The notes below the pieces were generated by a model. The model saw nothing but the letters and a program-made list of their open reading frames with translations, searched no databases and had not been told where the DNA came from. DNA of 64,000 nt from Rhyzopertha dominica. Taxonomy: Eukaryota > Arthropoda > Insecta > Coleoptera > Bostrichidae. The stretch lies in NCBI GenBank assembly GCA_025024175.1, contig QCXZ01000001.1:29382942-29446941 (forward strand), written 5' to 3'. The position numbers were made by a program, and so were the translations under genes. Below, piece after piece: positions 47,253 through 59,066 of this stretch (positions within the stretch are counted from its first letter, which is position 1; each line of letters begins with the position of its first letter).

Positions 47253-47786
47253 ATATCCACAACTAACATCATTCATATGTTGTTGACAATCCTCTTGTCA
47301 CAAAGAAGACTAGTCACCAGCAAAGGTTTAGTATAAACATATGGATAGGCGTGGTTGGCACTAATCTACTTAGACTTGTAGAATTGCCTAGTCGTTTGGG
47401 AGGCGAATACTACCTCATATTTATAAAAATTCTTTACCAGATCTTCAGGTGAAAGTTCTTTAAACATTAGATAAACCTTATGATGTGTGCACATTGTATA
47501 TGGGGATACATGAAATATTTAGTTTAAGTCGTTCCAGTACAAGCTTGCAAACAGCTTTGGGCCAGAGTTCAACAAGCTTGTATTGAACTTTGAAATAATA
47601 GGGGCATTCACATGAAAGAATACAACGGTCTTTAAATAGAAAAATACGTTTACGCTTAAAAACGTAAATTGTACGTATATTCGCTCTAAATAACTGGTTT
47701 ATTGTGTTTTTTCATTACATAAATACATTCTTGGAAATAATAGTATTGTTTTATAAGTAAAACAAATAAATACGTAACTAAATCAT
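47253..47786. other. AT-rich stretch, no gene seen
   Basis: No recognisable feature. Confidence 0.5.
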
Positions 47787-48050
47787 TTTTATCAAATAGG
47801 CCGTGATGAATAATTACACTGTGTTAGATGTCATTATTACACTGATATTTTGACAACATATTTTTTAAAAATTCTGAAATAATAGTAATTGAATATTCAT
47901 ATGAATGAGTACTCTGTCATACTCGTTTATATGAATATTCCATTATTATTTCAGAATTTTTGCTACAAATAATGTAAAGTATTGTCGAAATGTCAATGTA
48001 ACGTGACATCTAACACAGGTTTATTATTTATCACGGCCTATTTGATAAAA
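47787..48050. mobile_element. Palindromic MITE (264 bp)
   Basis: It starts TTTTATCAAATAGGCCGTGA and ends in the reverse complement TCACGGCCTATTTGATAAAA. Inverted similarity continues almost to the centre (AAATTCTGAAATAATAG / TATTATTTCAGAATTTT and GAATATTCATAT / ATATGAATATTC), so nearly the whole element folds on itself. No coding frame is present. The central CATATGAATGAGTAC region forms the loop. Confidence 0.85.
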
Positions 48051-48348
48051 AAAATATTTAGTTAAGCAGTGAAAATGTAACATTCAACTGCAATTTTCTC
48101 GGAAAGGGACAATTATAGCCACATGAACAAAGAGTACCCTTTAAGAAACACATATTTTTGAAAACAAATACTTCACCGTTTTAATGTTAAGGATTAAAAA
48201 CTGTTTCTCTTTCCCCATGTTTGAGAGTCAATTATCTCAGAAAGGGGGAGTTATTTCGAAAAAGTTATACTGCAAAATATTCTTGTTTATCAGTTTACAG
48301 ATTCTGAGAGGTTGCCTACATAATGAGGGACATCCTGTATATGTGTAA
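48051..48348. other. Spacer before the tandem duplication
   Basis: No gene recognised. Confidence 0.5.
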
Positions 48349-49421
48349 ACCAAAGAATATCAGTAAACAAGAATGGCCAGTGTTGATAAATTTTGTGGAA
48401 TGAGTTACAGCGCCATCTGTGAATGTTGTATGTGAACTACATTAATGAAACGACCAGCAGGTGTAGCCGATAAATCAGAAACTCCGAGTTATACAAATGT
48501 CATTTATTTTGACGTTTATTTCTTGTCTTAATTTTAAAACCTGGTATCTACTTTGCCCTCTATTTTACAAGAAATTAAGAAAACAATCTGCTTAATTTAT
48601 GTAAGCATGTCTAACTTAACTTTTTTATATTATGCTGACTTTGTACGCAAATGTGTACTTCATAACAAGTTAAGTCAGAAAGGTTTACTTTAAATAACAA
48701 CTAATAGGGTTGTTTTCTCAGTTTCGTGTAAAATAGTGGCAAAGGAAATGCGAGGTTTTAAAAAACTGCGAATTATTTGAATTGTCGTAAATGTAATTAC
48801 CAAAAATAAGATTCAAAAACAATGTTTATCTTGCACCATTGTTTATTATTTATAGTGTAGGAACTACTCTTCTATTTAGTTTAATTTGCTCTGGCATTTA
48901 AAAGCAATTAGCTAGAAAGTATTCTCCACATACCACAAATGATGCTCGAATGGATGTAAGGCTGCGAGACTGCACGTCCAAATTGTTTGTTTGTTTTACC
49001 TGTTCTTCATACATGACACCTTCTCTTGGGAAGTGGTGAAATGTGATATTTGAGTTTGTTAAATATTTATTACTACAGTTCTTTACCGCACAGTTTTTCT
49101 GTGCGATACCTTCGGCATTTTCGAAACTAACAATTTTAACACTTTTCAAGGTACAAAATTAAAGCAAATATCTTACCTTCTTCATATTCAACTTCAATGT
49201 CACAATATACTATATACCTGTAACTTTAAACATAAAAATGCCACCAAAAAGGTTAACAGGTTGCAAAATAATAATAACTATAACATATTAAAATATCGTA
49301 TAGGTAGGTACGTTGGGAACTTGCGACAATTTTTGCCAGATATCAAAGCTTGACATCAACTTGATTTCAACATACCTTGATTTAAACGAAATCCCGCGTG
49401 CATGCGTTAGACGTGCTTCAC
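48349..49421. repeat. Tandem duplication, unit 1 (~1073 bp)
   Basis: It begins ACCAAAGAATATCAGTAAAC and is followed immediately by a second copy of the same sequence at 49422. The two units differ by scattered substitutions and a few short indels, including ~20 bp (around 48960-48975) present only here. It contains a THAP first exon on the minus strand. Confidence 0.92.
49000..49149 (-). CDS. THAP-like first exon, copy 1
   Basis: On the minus strand the frame begins MKSVKIVSFENAEGIAQ and continues KNCAVKNCSNKYLTNSNITF and HHFPREG, which has the first Cys pair and the FxxFP element of a THAP zinc finger. GAACAG followed by GTAAAA gives a donor after 49000. Only the first third of a THAP domain is encoded, so the rest (W, CxxH, AVP box) must lie in exons further left that I did not find. 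The true start codon is uncertain. Confidence 0.5.
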
Positions 49422-50465
49422 ACCAAAGAATATCAGTAAACAAGAATGGCCAGTGTTGATAAATTTTGTGAAATGAGTTACAGCGCCATCTGTGAATGAT
49501 GTATGTGAACTACATTAATGAAACGACCAGCAGGTGTAGCCGATAAATCAGAAACTCCGAGTTATACAAATGTCATTTATTTTGACGTTTATTTCTTGTC
49601 TTAATTTTAAAACCTGGTATCTACTTTGCCCACTATTTTACAGGAAATTAAGAAAACAATCTTTTTAATTTATGTAAGCATGTCTAACTCAACTTTTTTA
49701 TATTATGCTGACTTTGTACGCAATTGTGTACTACATAAAAAGTTAAGTCAGAAAGGTTTACAACTAATAGGGTTGTTTTCTTCGTTTCGTGTAAAATAGT
49801 GGCAAAGAAAATGCGAGGTTTTAAAAAACTGCGAATTATTTGAATTGTCGTAAATGTAATTACTAGAAATAAGATTCAAAAACAATGTTTATCTTGCACC
49901 ATTGTTTATTATTTATAGTGTGAGAACTACTCTTCTATTTAGTTTATTTTGCTCTGGCATTTAAAAGCAATTAGCTAGAAAGTATTCTCCACATACCACA
50001 AATGATGCTCGAATGGATGTCCAAATTGTTTGTCCGTTTTACCTGTTCTTCACACATGGCACCTTCTCTTGGGAAGTAATGAAATGTGATATTTGAGTTT
50101 GTTAAATATTTATTACTACAGTTCTTTACCGCACAGTTTTTCTGTGTGATACCTTCGGCATTTTCGAAACTAGCAATTTTAACACTTTTCAAGGTACAAA
50201 ATTAAAGCAAATGTCTTACCTTCTTCGTATTCAACTTCAATGTCACAATATACTACATACCTGTAACTTTAAACATAAAAATGCCACCAAAAAGGTTAAC
50301 AGGTTGCAAAATAATAATAACTATAACATATTAAAATATCGTATAAGTAGGTACGTTGGGAACTTGCGACAATTTATTGCTAGATATCAAAGCGTGACAT
50401 CAACTTGATTTAAACATACCTTGATTTAAACGCAATCCCGCGTGCATGCGTTAGCCGTGCTTCAC
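49422..50465. repeat. Tandem duplication, unit 2 (~1045 bp)
   Basis: Direct repeat of unit 1, ending at GCTTCACAC, the same point at which unit 1 passes into unit 2. It is nearly identical by eye and about 28 bp shorter from small deletions. Confidence 0.92.
50043..50192 (-). CDS. THAP-like first exon, copy 2
   Basis: Same exon as in unit 1 with the same donor. Against copy 1, five codons change the residue (V/A, A/T, H/Y, V/A and Y/C) and one change is silent over about 50 codons, which suggests at least one copy is not under purifying selection. It lies upstream of copy 1 in the direction of transcription, so it could act as an alternative first exon. Confidence 0.45.
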
Positions 50466-50620
50466 ACACAGCACAGAGTGCCATCTATGAATGTTGTATC
50501 CATAACAGTAATCGTGTATAGTTGGTTGCAGCAATAGCGTTTACGGTTATCTAATATGAGAGTGTCCACTACCTGGTGTAAACACAGGAACTAGACACGA
50601 CGATTCACTAAACCCCTTTA

Positions 50621-51111
50621 TACAGGGTTTCTATAAATGATTCATGCAACGCGGGCAGCGTTGATTTCTGATTTCTTTGTGCCGCCTTTTTGTAACTGCT
50701 GCCAAGCTACAATATGCACGGCGATAGTACTGAAGATTGCAGATCAATGTCACACCACAGCTCCGAAATGTCCACAAAACCCTTCAGAATATTATGTTAT
50801 AAATAATATAAAATAATTTCTTGGGACAACGGCAAGGGTGTTTGGGCTAAATTAAGAAATGGATTTTTTAACTTTGTCTATATATATTTCTTAATTTAGC
50901 CCATACACCCTTGCCGTTTTCCAAAGAAATTATTTAATATACATCCGGCAATTATCTGCGGTTTAAATAATATAATATATATATATATATAAATAATTCA
51001 AAAATCGACAGATGAGAACTACACGTCATTTTCCTGAGAGGCGGCAAATTGATTTAATCGATAATTTCCATAAGCGCCCTGGATGCATGAATCATTTATA
51101 GAAACCTTGTA
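50621..51111. mobile_element. Mariner-type MITE, copy 2, with a nested hairpin insert
   Basis: It has the same terminal inverted repeats and TA borders as 12931-13274, and an almost identical first 140 bp and last 110 bp. It is about 150 bp longer because the middle holds an inserted hairpin (arms 50811-50860 and 50885-50934) and an (AT)n run. Confidence 0.88.
50811..50934. mobile_element. Nested hairpin insert in the MITE
   Basis: The arms AAATAATTTCTTGGGACAAC.. and ..GCCGTTTTCCAAAGAAATTATTT are reverse complements over about 50 bp (including GGCAAGGGTGT / ACACCCTTGCC) around a 24-bp T-rich loop. Confidence 0.8.
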
Positions 51112-51211
51112 TTTAATTTATAATGCTTAAACTAGTATAAAATCTTCCCAGAAGCATAGCTGGATACACAATGGGAAATACATACTACCATGCCGTATGC
51201 TATGCTAACGA

Positions 51212-51760
51212 TGATGTCCGTATTGCAGACTATCAAGATATCTCTTCTTCTTTTACACTAAAAGAAAAGAACTAACTATGCTCATCAACACCAAGAAGGC
51301 CAAACTCGTAGTGACATAAAAAAACGATAAATTACAAGTTGGACATCGACTCCAAAACTATCGAACCGGTAAATCATTTCGAATATCTAGGAGCAGATAT
51401 AACGAGTAATGGAAGTCTTTGTAATGAAGTAAGAGAGCAAACAATGAAAGCGGCTTGAATTCCGAAATAAATTATTTCGAGGAACAAATAGCTTAACACC
51501 GAAAGCAAAATCAAAATATATAAAATAACCATAAGACCCATTATAATATATGCGGCAGAAACAATACCAGACACAAGCAGAACTCTACAATTGATGAAAA
51601 CAGTCGAAATGAAACATTAAGAACTATACAAGGCGATGGAACACGAAACGAAGACATCAGGCAAAAATGCAGAACACAGGACAGGTGGGTGAGACAGAAG
51701 GAAGAAGGGATAGAATTGTATCATCGAGTATGTACATTAAACGTGGCCAAATGTTTGCGA
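51212..51760 (+). pseudogene. RTE-like LINE reverse transcriptase 3' end
   Basis: Shifting + frames give LINTKKAKLVVT, then VNHFEYLGADITSNGSL and CNEVREQTMKAA, RPIIIYAAETIPDTSRTLQL and KTVEMKTLRTIQGDG with RNEDIRQKCRTQD. This is the thumb and C-terminal region of the endonuclease/RT proteins that are abundant in insect genomes as RTE-type LINEs. The catalytic YADD box is only hinted at near 51235. At least four shifts or stops are present. Confidence 0.8.
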
Positions 51761-52789
51761 AACCACTATACCAAAGACTTGTCAAGTATTAGCTTTAAAA
51801 AAAACTGTCAGGATGCTAATAGGCCATATGTCTTATTTTTGGGTTTATCACTTTGAGCCTTCAACCTTTTCGTCATCTGAAAAAGTTCAATTACCTATGC
51901 TGTGGTTATCGTTTAACGAACTGTTTGTTGGCAAATAAGAAGTTTTGGATAATTTTGGATAACTGCAGTGGAGTAGAGAACGAGTATAGTGGAAACAGGG
52001 ATGATATATTGTTTTCTTTGTGACATGTGGTGACAGACGCGCTCAGTTTTAGGTTTGCTCATGAGTCATGATAGCAAATCACATTTAGTCTTCATCAGAG
52101 GTTGGAAGTAGTGGAACCACAAATTCTACTCAACCTCGGGACCCCCCTCGATTAATTTGGACTACCGTTTTACTCAACCTCTGGATCCGCCCCCCAATCC
52201 ACTTTTCAACACGAGTATTTATCATATCTTCCATAGACTAGCAGGAAATAGATCATGCGAATGAGGGTTAATGAGTTCATAAAGGCTTCATCCATTATTA
52301 ATTTTTTCTTATTGTGCGATTCTTTCTTCTTCTTTAATGGTTTACCGAAATAAACTAGTACACCAAAGTTAATTAAAGTAGAATATTATTAATATAATTA
52401 ATAATTATTACTGTCTGTTCTAATTTCTGTCAGTCAGTATATTATTTTGTTACTAGAATGCTTTCATATTTCGTTTAATCGCTTCCTCTTTATTCTAATT
52501 TATCTCAAAGGACAAGTACCAGTTGCAAAATTCATGCAAAGTTTAAGGTATGTTTTAGCCTTTACTTTCTAACTACAAAAGCTAGATCCTAGGAGGTATC
52601 ATCACCTCGGAACAATTCATGTACATTTTCAATATATTTTGCATTAGAAAAGGTGTCATATATCTATTAACGCTTAAAAAGGCATATCAAATATTGCAGT
52701 AAGTAATTGTAAAATTATATTTGATTGCCCCCTTTCTTAAAATAGATGTAGTAGTAAAAATTTTCTATATATTATATAAAAGCTTATAC
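51761..52789. other. Non-coding stretch, no gene seen
   Basis: It contains two similar lines near 52115 and 52160 (TACTCAACCTC..GACCC / TACTCAACCTCTGGATCC), perhaps an old repeat. No gene. Confidence 0.45.
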
Positions 52790-53217
52790 AGGGTGTTAAG
52801 AAGAAATGCAAAATATTCTAGGTGTTATTATGCATCAAAAAAATAAGAAATGTCTTAATAAACATGGGTGCGCAAAGTAACGGCTTCGGATATATGGGAG
52901 ATTTATTTTTTGAAACATTTATTTACAATTATTTATTATTTATTGAATATCTACGACAAAACAGAACAAGCTACAAAAAACAACATAAATAATGTTATAT
53001 AAGATGTGCTCTCATTTCATTCCAATATTTACTTCACAAAACGTCAAATATTATAAGAAAATGCGTTTTTTCCAAAATATAAAGGCGGCAAGAACAAAAT
53101 CACCTTCCATATCTCCGAAACCATTACTTGCGTAACCATGTTTATTAATACCTTTTTTATTTATTTTAGTCCATACCATTAAATTTTAAATACTTAAATA
53201 CTTTTTTTAATACCCGG
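52790..53217. mobile_element. Mariner-type MITE with ~110-bp inverted ends
   Basis: It is flanked by TA (52788-52789, 53218-53219). CAGGGTGTTAAGAAG at the left matches the complement of the right end CTTTTTTTAATACCCG. Inverted similarity extends to TAATAAACATGGGTGCGCAA / TTGCGTAACCATGTTTATTA. The middle is AT-rich and non-coding. Confidence 0.75.
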
Positions 53218-53219
53218 TA

Positions 53220-55325
53220 TAGACTGCTCAACATAATATGATTTACTTTAGTAACAAATGTACAGGTAATAAAAATCGTGAAAGTTTGAATTACCCGAGT
53301 GTAAAACCGAGTTTACTTTCTTGCAGTAAACTTGGTAATTAATGAATATATGCGAAAGGGACGGCTGCCAGTGAAATTACGAACCTAATCGAAAATTAAA
53401 TAGTCTCGATCCACTTTCGCGGTTTAATTAGTGTTTTACAAACGACTCGGCTGAATGGGAATTGTGCGTGGCAAAATCATATTACACTGACAATGAACTT
53501 AAATTATAGACAACGCAGGATAGCGCGAGTAACTGCAAATTTCTATAAATGCACAATATACGAGCCGATGCTGACAAGCTAAAATACTGCATAATTGGTG
53601 ATAATTGGTCGGGTTACGTCAACTTACAAATCGAACCATTTAAATCTTGGGTTATTACGGGTACATTATCAAGGAAACGCAATTATAGCTAATTTAAAGA
53701 TATGTCTATAACAGGTTAGCATAATTAAAATAGCAGGTAATGACAAGAAATTAATATGATACTCATATTACGATGTACGACGTTTTGAGGTCTGAATATT
53801 TTAATAATAAAGATTTATTTCTTACAGTAGTAACTGATTAGAGCAAATATAGAAAACAAGAAAAGAAACACAGCAGCAGCAATAGTAATCAAATACAATA
53901 AAACTAGATACAAGAATACGAATGTAGTATGTACTTAAGCTTTCTTTTACATGTTGTGAAATAGACGTAATAGGATCAAAAATATAAGCATATTATATTA
54001 TACATAATTGTTTTTGTTTTACTGAACTCACAGTAAAATGCTTCAACTTAACGCGAAATTACAAATATACACATAGGTGTAATATATAAATTCAAAACAT
54101 TAAAATTAATGTTGCAAGGCACTAATGCTAATAATTGGGATTAATTCTAACAAATGCTGCTCGTACCGACTAAAAGTGTTCCTTGTTTTCAAAATAGACA
54201 CCCCATCTATAATATGACAAAAAATGTTTAAAAGCATAAGTCCGGTGATCTTGGAGGAAAAAGTGTTCCTTGGAAATAATTTCATTCAACACCTACCGTA
54301 GTGAAGCTGTCTTTTAGTACAATATACCCCATTAATAAAATAATGCAGCCTTTAGAATACGAGGTTACGAGTTTTGTAATCTATAATCAATTCTAAATAA
54401 AACATATCTCTGAAGTTTGCCATAAAACTACTCATTCGTCCCTAAATTGATTGCTTGATTAAAAACCACTTGACCGTCATTATTTTGTGAAATCACAAAA
54501 ATGTTATTGAAACTGACAACGCTTGAAAAGTGATGGAAAATGCAATTGTAGCAACAGCGCCACTGGTGCTTTAGAAAACCCCCGATTACTTTTTTTATTG
54601 TACCTGATGCCGTTATGATTTACACTGAATTTGAAATTGATATCTTTTATAATATGCATCTCTATGCTGTGGTGTCTGCACTGCAACCAAATGCAGATCT
54701 ATTTTGCTATCATTATAGCTCATCAGTGCAGTTTAGGTCTAGTGCAGACAGCATGGCATTGAATTGGTTTTGCCTATATACCAAAGGCTTGGTATATAGT
54801 TATAGTTCAGAAATAGTCTTAAAAAATAATTTTTTAAATTAAATTTTAACACCTTGTTTATCAAAAGCAAAGCGTTTTCGGAAATTTCTTTTTCAAAAAG
54901 TCTCTAAAATTACATTTTTTATCACCTGTCAAACGTTGTCGGTATATTTCGAGGACATATACACAGCAATTTTCTACACACCAAATGTCTTAAGTACATT
55001 TTTACATTTTTAGCTATTCATTCTTGCCTGTTTCAAGCTCATGTCATGTCATCCAGTCATTTCAAACATTGATAGAGTGCATACACTTTGTAACTCGTTA
55101 GTTAGATGCGTACAGTAGTACGTTTATAAAACATTTTTATCTTACGTAAGGATGCTTGATTTTGTATGCAATCTGCAAACTTGAACTTTTCTTTTCTGCA
55201 GAACTGTGTTCACTACAACGAAGTTTAGTTTAATCAGGTTACAGCAGAATTAACTATTATTTCTAATACGTAATATAATTTTTATAAAGACCAATGATAA
55301 TTTATATTTCAGTAATTAAAAAGAA
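53220..55325. other. AT-rich stretch upstream of the TPR exon
   Basis: No bounded element was recognised. The right end has an ATTTCAG acceptor (55312) just before the coding exon, so the last part is an intron within the 5' UTR of that gene. Confidence 0.5.
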
Positions 55326-55460
55326 ATGGGCGGAAGACAACGTCGAGGATCAGCTGCGCAAGAGGAAAATCAGAAAAAGGAAGCCCAGCTCTTCTACGAA
55401 GAAGCCAATTGTCACATCAAAGCGGGAAATATTGAAAAAGCTGTTGGTTCTTACACTAAG
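55326..55460 (+). CDS. First coding exon of a TPR-repeat protein
   Basis: ATG 55326 lies in a good context 13 bases after an AG acceptor. It opens 45 codons in phase, MGGRQRRGSAAQEENQKKEA then QLFYEEANCHIKAGNIEKAV, ending SYTK before a GTAAAT donor at 55461. The second part has the pattern of a tetratricopeptide helix pair (A..FYEEAN..I..GN.EKAV..YTK). TPR proteins are usually adaptors in protein complexes. The 5' acceptor shows there is at least one non-coding exon upstream. No later exon was found before 64000, so the following intron is at least 8.5 kb and holds the rearranged transposon block. The exact family member cannot be named. Confidence 0.7.
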
Positions 55461-57149
55461 GTAAATTATTTAAATTCAAAAGTGCAGATACAATTCTCTT
55501 TTAAAATTATAAAATTTTTGCACTACAAAGACGTACTCTCGATGTGCCTGTATTGAACTAGCACTCGTTGATTAGCATAATCACGGACGTTATCCTTTCA
55601 TCATGATAATGAACTTCGAACAATTAAGTAGACATGTGATCGACATTCAGGTGCTGGATTGGCAGTATGCCAAAAAAGATGACTGTTATTTCTGGATATT
55701 ATTATTATAAAAAGTAAGCGTTAGACGAAAGAATGTTTCAGATAAAAGTTGTTAGCTTTAAATACATGATTACATAACGTTTTACATTTTATTTTTTCCT
55801 TTCCTCTAGTATAAAAGCAAAATTTCTCTCTAATGAGAAAATTTAGTATTGTTACTCGATTTACCTAATACCAACTTTTCTTATTACTTAGTTATTTCAC
55901 AGCACCAAAATGAACGATTCCTGAAATTTCAATCGATATAAAATGGCTCTTTTCTTGTTCACATGAAGTCAAATCAAAATTAACAGATTGTTCAATAATT
56001 TATACCCTTCCGCTGAATATACGTGCCAGTCTCACGGAAAAAATCGAAGAAGATCGATAAATAACCGGAAACCACTTACCTAATATAAAAAATTAAAGCC
56101 AGTTTATGTGCAGAACGTCCATGGCTTAGACCCCAGAGGCAGTAAATCGCAAACTCAGGTGCATCAGGGGTACACGTAATTGAAAACTAAAATTAAGCCT
56201 TGCTCGGAAGGAGTTACGCCTCCTGGTTGTAGATAGTCATTTAACGAGGATGCCTTGCATTGCAAGTACTTAACGGACGAAGTTACGGTGATGGTATTGA
56301 AAATAAGATAACATTGCAGTTAGTAGGTCAACGTAAGCAACTCGCATCAAATTAAAAGTTGATTGCTTCAAAAATTGCAATAAAATTGAAACAACTGATC
56401 AAGTATTTGTTTTTTAATGAAACATTAAATGACATTATATGTAATTCTGCAGTTTACTTAAAAAAATCAACTGTAGGAATTCTTTATGGTTATGTCTAAA
56501 ACACTCAAATAGCTTTACACTGATCTGATTGATTTATACTTTCGGCTAAAACATATTAAACACCCTAACGCTAGATCGGCTGCTTGCGGTATTACCGAGG
56601 TTCCCCCATGGGACCCACTTCGTTTAATATTTTCATTGAAGCCGCATTGACGACTTCAAAATAACAAACTCCATCATATAGTTTAATAAAATTGGAATGT
56701 TTTACAATTGGTTTTGTTTTTTTCAGTAGATGGTGTATATGTAAATTATTGCGTTAGTTTCAAGATAGATTAGTAACGTCAAACACATAATTGCACTATT
56801 TACTAAAAATTTTTCTACTCATTTACTTGTTGCACGTTGTTTATATAAAAAAAAAATCAGTAAAAAGACAGTTTTACTTTTAATATTCAATAACAATTGC
56901 AATTTCAACCACATCAAAAGAATTGCAAAATATATTATTATTTTGTGGGATATCAGGCTATGAGGTAATGGAGTGCACTAGGCGTACTCACGGAGTACCG
57001 TGCCTGTGTGACGGCTTCGATCAGCACTTCCTTGTTGGCAGGATTTTGTCGTTATACATATTTTGTGTAGGATTTAGCTCACTATTGCCTGGCCAGGGCA
57101 AGACAGCAATATGGTGGTCATCGAACCATCTCGTGTAGCTCTTAGCGGT
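55461..57149 (+). other. Intron of the TPR gene, first part
   Basis: Starts with the GTAAAT donor. I see no further exon and no recognised element until the LINE fragment at ~57150. Confidence 0.5.
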
Positions 57150-57606
57150 GTGGCATGTGTATGCCCGCATCGTAGCTTAGAACATTCCTGCCATCTCAGA
57201 GAAGTGCAGTATCTCTTTCCAAGGTAACCTATAAAGATCTTCAGTCTCAATAAATTTAGATCCAAATTCGTTCCTGAGCAGGCAATAGATCCAATGATGA
57301 AGTCCCTAGATTGCCTCAGTTCCGGCGCGTCTTCCCATTACAAGCAAAACTGACGACCAAACTACTTTGTTATCTCAGCCCTTAGTTTACGTCCTGGGAT
57401 AGCAATGGAAGGTTGCGATCCTAGATAATAAGTTGCAGACGCCGCCTTTTTCGCTACCTCTTTCCCTTTCCCTGCCTTCAAGCCTGTGTGAGTAGGTACC
57501 CAAATCAAATCAACCCTTTTCTGTTGAGCCAACCTTATGGTGTTACGACAGTCCAGTATTAGGCCGGGACACACCCTAACAGATGAGCGCCCAAAGTGCT
57601 GCATAT
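57150..57606 (-). pseudogene. LINE RNase H, C-terminal half (minus-strand part)
   Basis: The minus-strand frame 57606-57362 encodes the rear of a Jockey/I-type RNase H: CPGLILDCRNTIRLAQQKRV then DLIWVPTHTGLKAGKGKE and AKKAAS. An internal deletion then joins to the tail KFIETEDLYRLPWKEILHFS, the same tail as the fragment at 10.1-10.2 kb. The front of this RNase H is missing on this strand but is present on the opposite strand at 61470-61636. The join is at the border of the DNA transposon. Confidence 0.8.
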
Positions 57607-59066
57607 GCAATTGAGGAGCTCTTTTCCAAGACTAACTAAGTCCAAAATATTGATTTTGAGAAAATACGCATTTCTTATTATGACAAAATGGCAAAAAATG
57701 GGCAGTTCGTGAAAAGTTTAAACGAAACATTATTGTTAAACATACAAGATATGTAAAATCCAATAAGAAATAAACAAAAAGGTAGTGTTCTTAGCAAACA
57801 TGACATAAGTCCATGGACTTAGCGGGTATTTGAAATGAAAACAACTTTCTCATAATTTATTTATTTATTAACTTGTTGATTTGTCTACAGAAATGGTTCA
57901 TTTTCCTCATTAATCACTTCCGCAATGTCATCCTTTATGTTGGGATTAGGGTCTTGTAAAGCAGAATAATAAAATCTTCGTTCTTCATCCGTCATCTTGA
58001 AATGCTTTATAAGATGAGAAACGTTTTGTTTTTTCGGAATGCTAATATGGTTCGTCATTTTCATTTCTTTGACTTGTGTTAAAATTTGTGAAAGATTAGT
58101 TTTGGGACTTTTCAAGACTGCATAAGAACAACATTCACCACTATAAGTAGTTTTGACTGAAACTTTTGTCAGTCCTTTGCGGTAAATAAAGACACGTTGT
58201 TCACTTATCTTAAAAGTGAACCTGGATTTCATACTGTTTGCTACAAGAGCTTTGTAATCTTTAATTTTCCAGTCTATGCCATTCTGCAAGACTGTGGACG
58301 AGTTTTAAAATGTCAGTATCCCTGAGGAGATATGATATTTTCAGTTTTCTTTATTATCTTCTCTGAGCGACCAAATACTCGATCCGGGGGCATGAAACTG
58401 TGACCGCGAATGGGGAAGATGTGATGGACTTCTTGAAAGATGCTACTTCGTTGAACGTATGTAGCAAAATTAACATAATCGTCGAATTTTTATTTTGACC
58501 CGGACACGAATCCGAGTAAAGTTTCAGAACACTAGGTTTAGGGCCCTCCTGCATAATATATCTTTGTTCAAGCTGGGTAAGAAAATGCGATAAGGCAGAG
58601 GCCACCTCATTCGATCCCTTTCCTGACTGGTTTTCTGTCCAAATATAGGAGAAGGTGTTTTCCTTGTTCTGATGTTCCTGGTGAATAAGAATGGTTAAAT
58701 TATACAACCATATCTGTCGCATGTAGTATACGTCACCAATGCTGTTTGGGCAATGGTTGGTTTTGTTGCATATCAAAACATACCTTGACGACGTCTTCTT
58801 CATTCAATAGGCGATAAAACTTTTTGGCACGTAATTTGTGTAGACGTAACTCCGTCATAACTTGGACTTTTTCGTGCACCCTTTCGAATTTGCGATTTCA
58901 GTTTTTTCAATTCGCAAAAAGAACAAACATCAACCCGCGGATTTCCGAAAGCTAAGTTAAAATTATACGTAAAAATGTGATAATATTTACTGTAAGATAC
59001 AATGGGTGCATTCATGGTCTTTCTTATATCATACCACATCGTATACAGTTTCCGAACTACAGACTA
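57603..59066 (-). mobile_element. C-terminal half of a DUF7869-like DNA transposon
   Basis: The outer end is at 57607 (GCAATTGAGGAGCTCTTTTC), which matches 61639 (GCAATTGAAGAGCTCTATTC) on the same strand, as the two terminal inverted repeats of one element would. The inner end stops at 59066, where the foldback array begins. It carries the second half of the transposon protein. Confidence 0.75.
57885..59066 (-). pseudogene. DUF7869-like transposon protein, C-terminal half
   Basis: Three consecutive minus-strand frames give RKLYTMWYDIRKTMNAP, YNFNLAFGNPRVDVCSFCEL (59060-58800), then YIWTENQSGKGSNEVASALS, VLKLYSDSCPGQNKNS (58803-58354) and a C-terminal part (58289-57885) ending INEENEPFL. This order is that of a large arthropod family of transposon-borne proteins that I associate with DUF7869 (name from memory). 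The SD.C.GQNKN box is a candidate catalytic Asp site. Small gaps between frames could be introns or shifts (one near 58800 looks like a one-base change). The front half of the protein is at 61954-62579 on the other strand. Confidence 0.75.
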
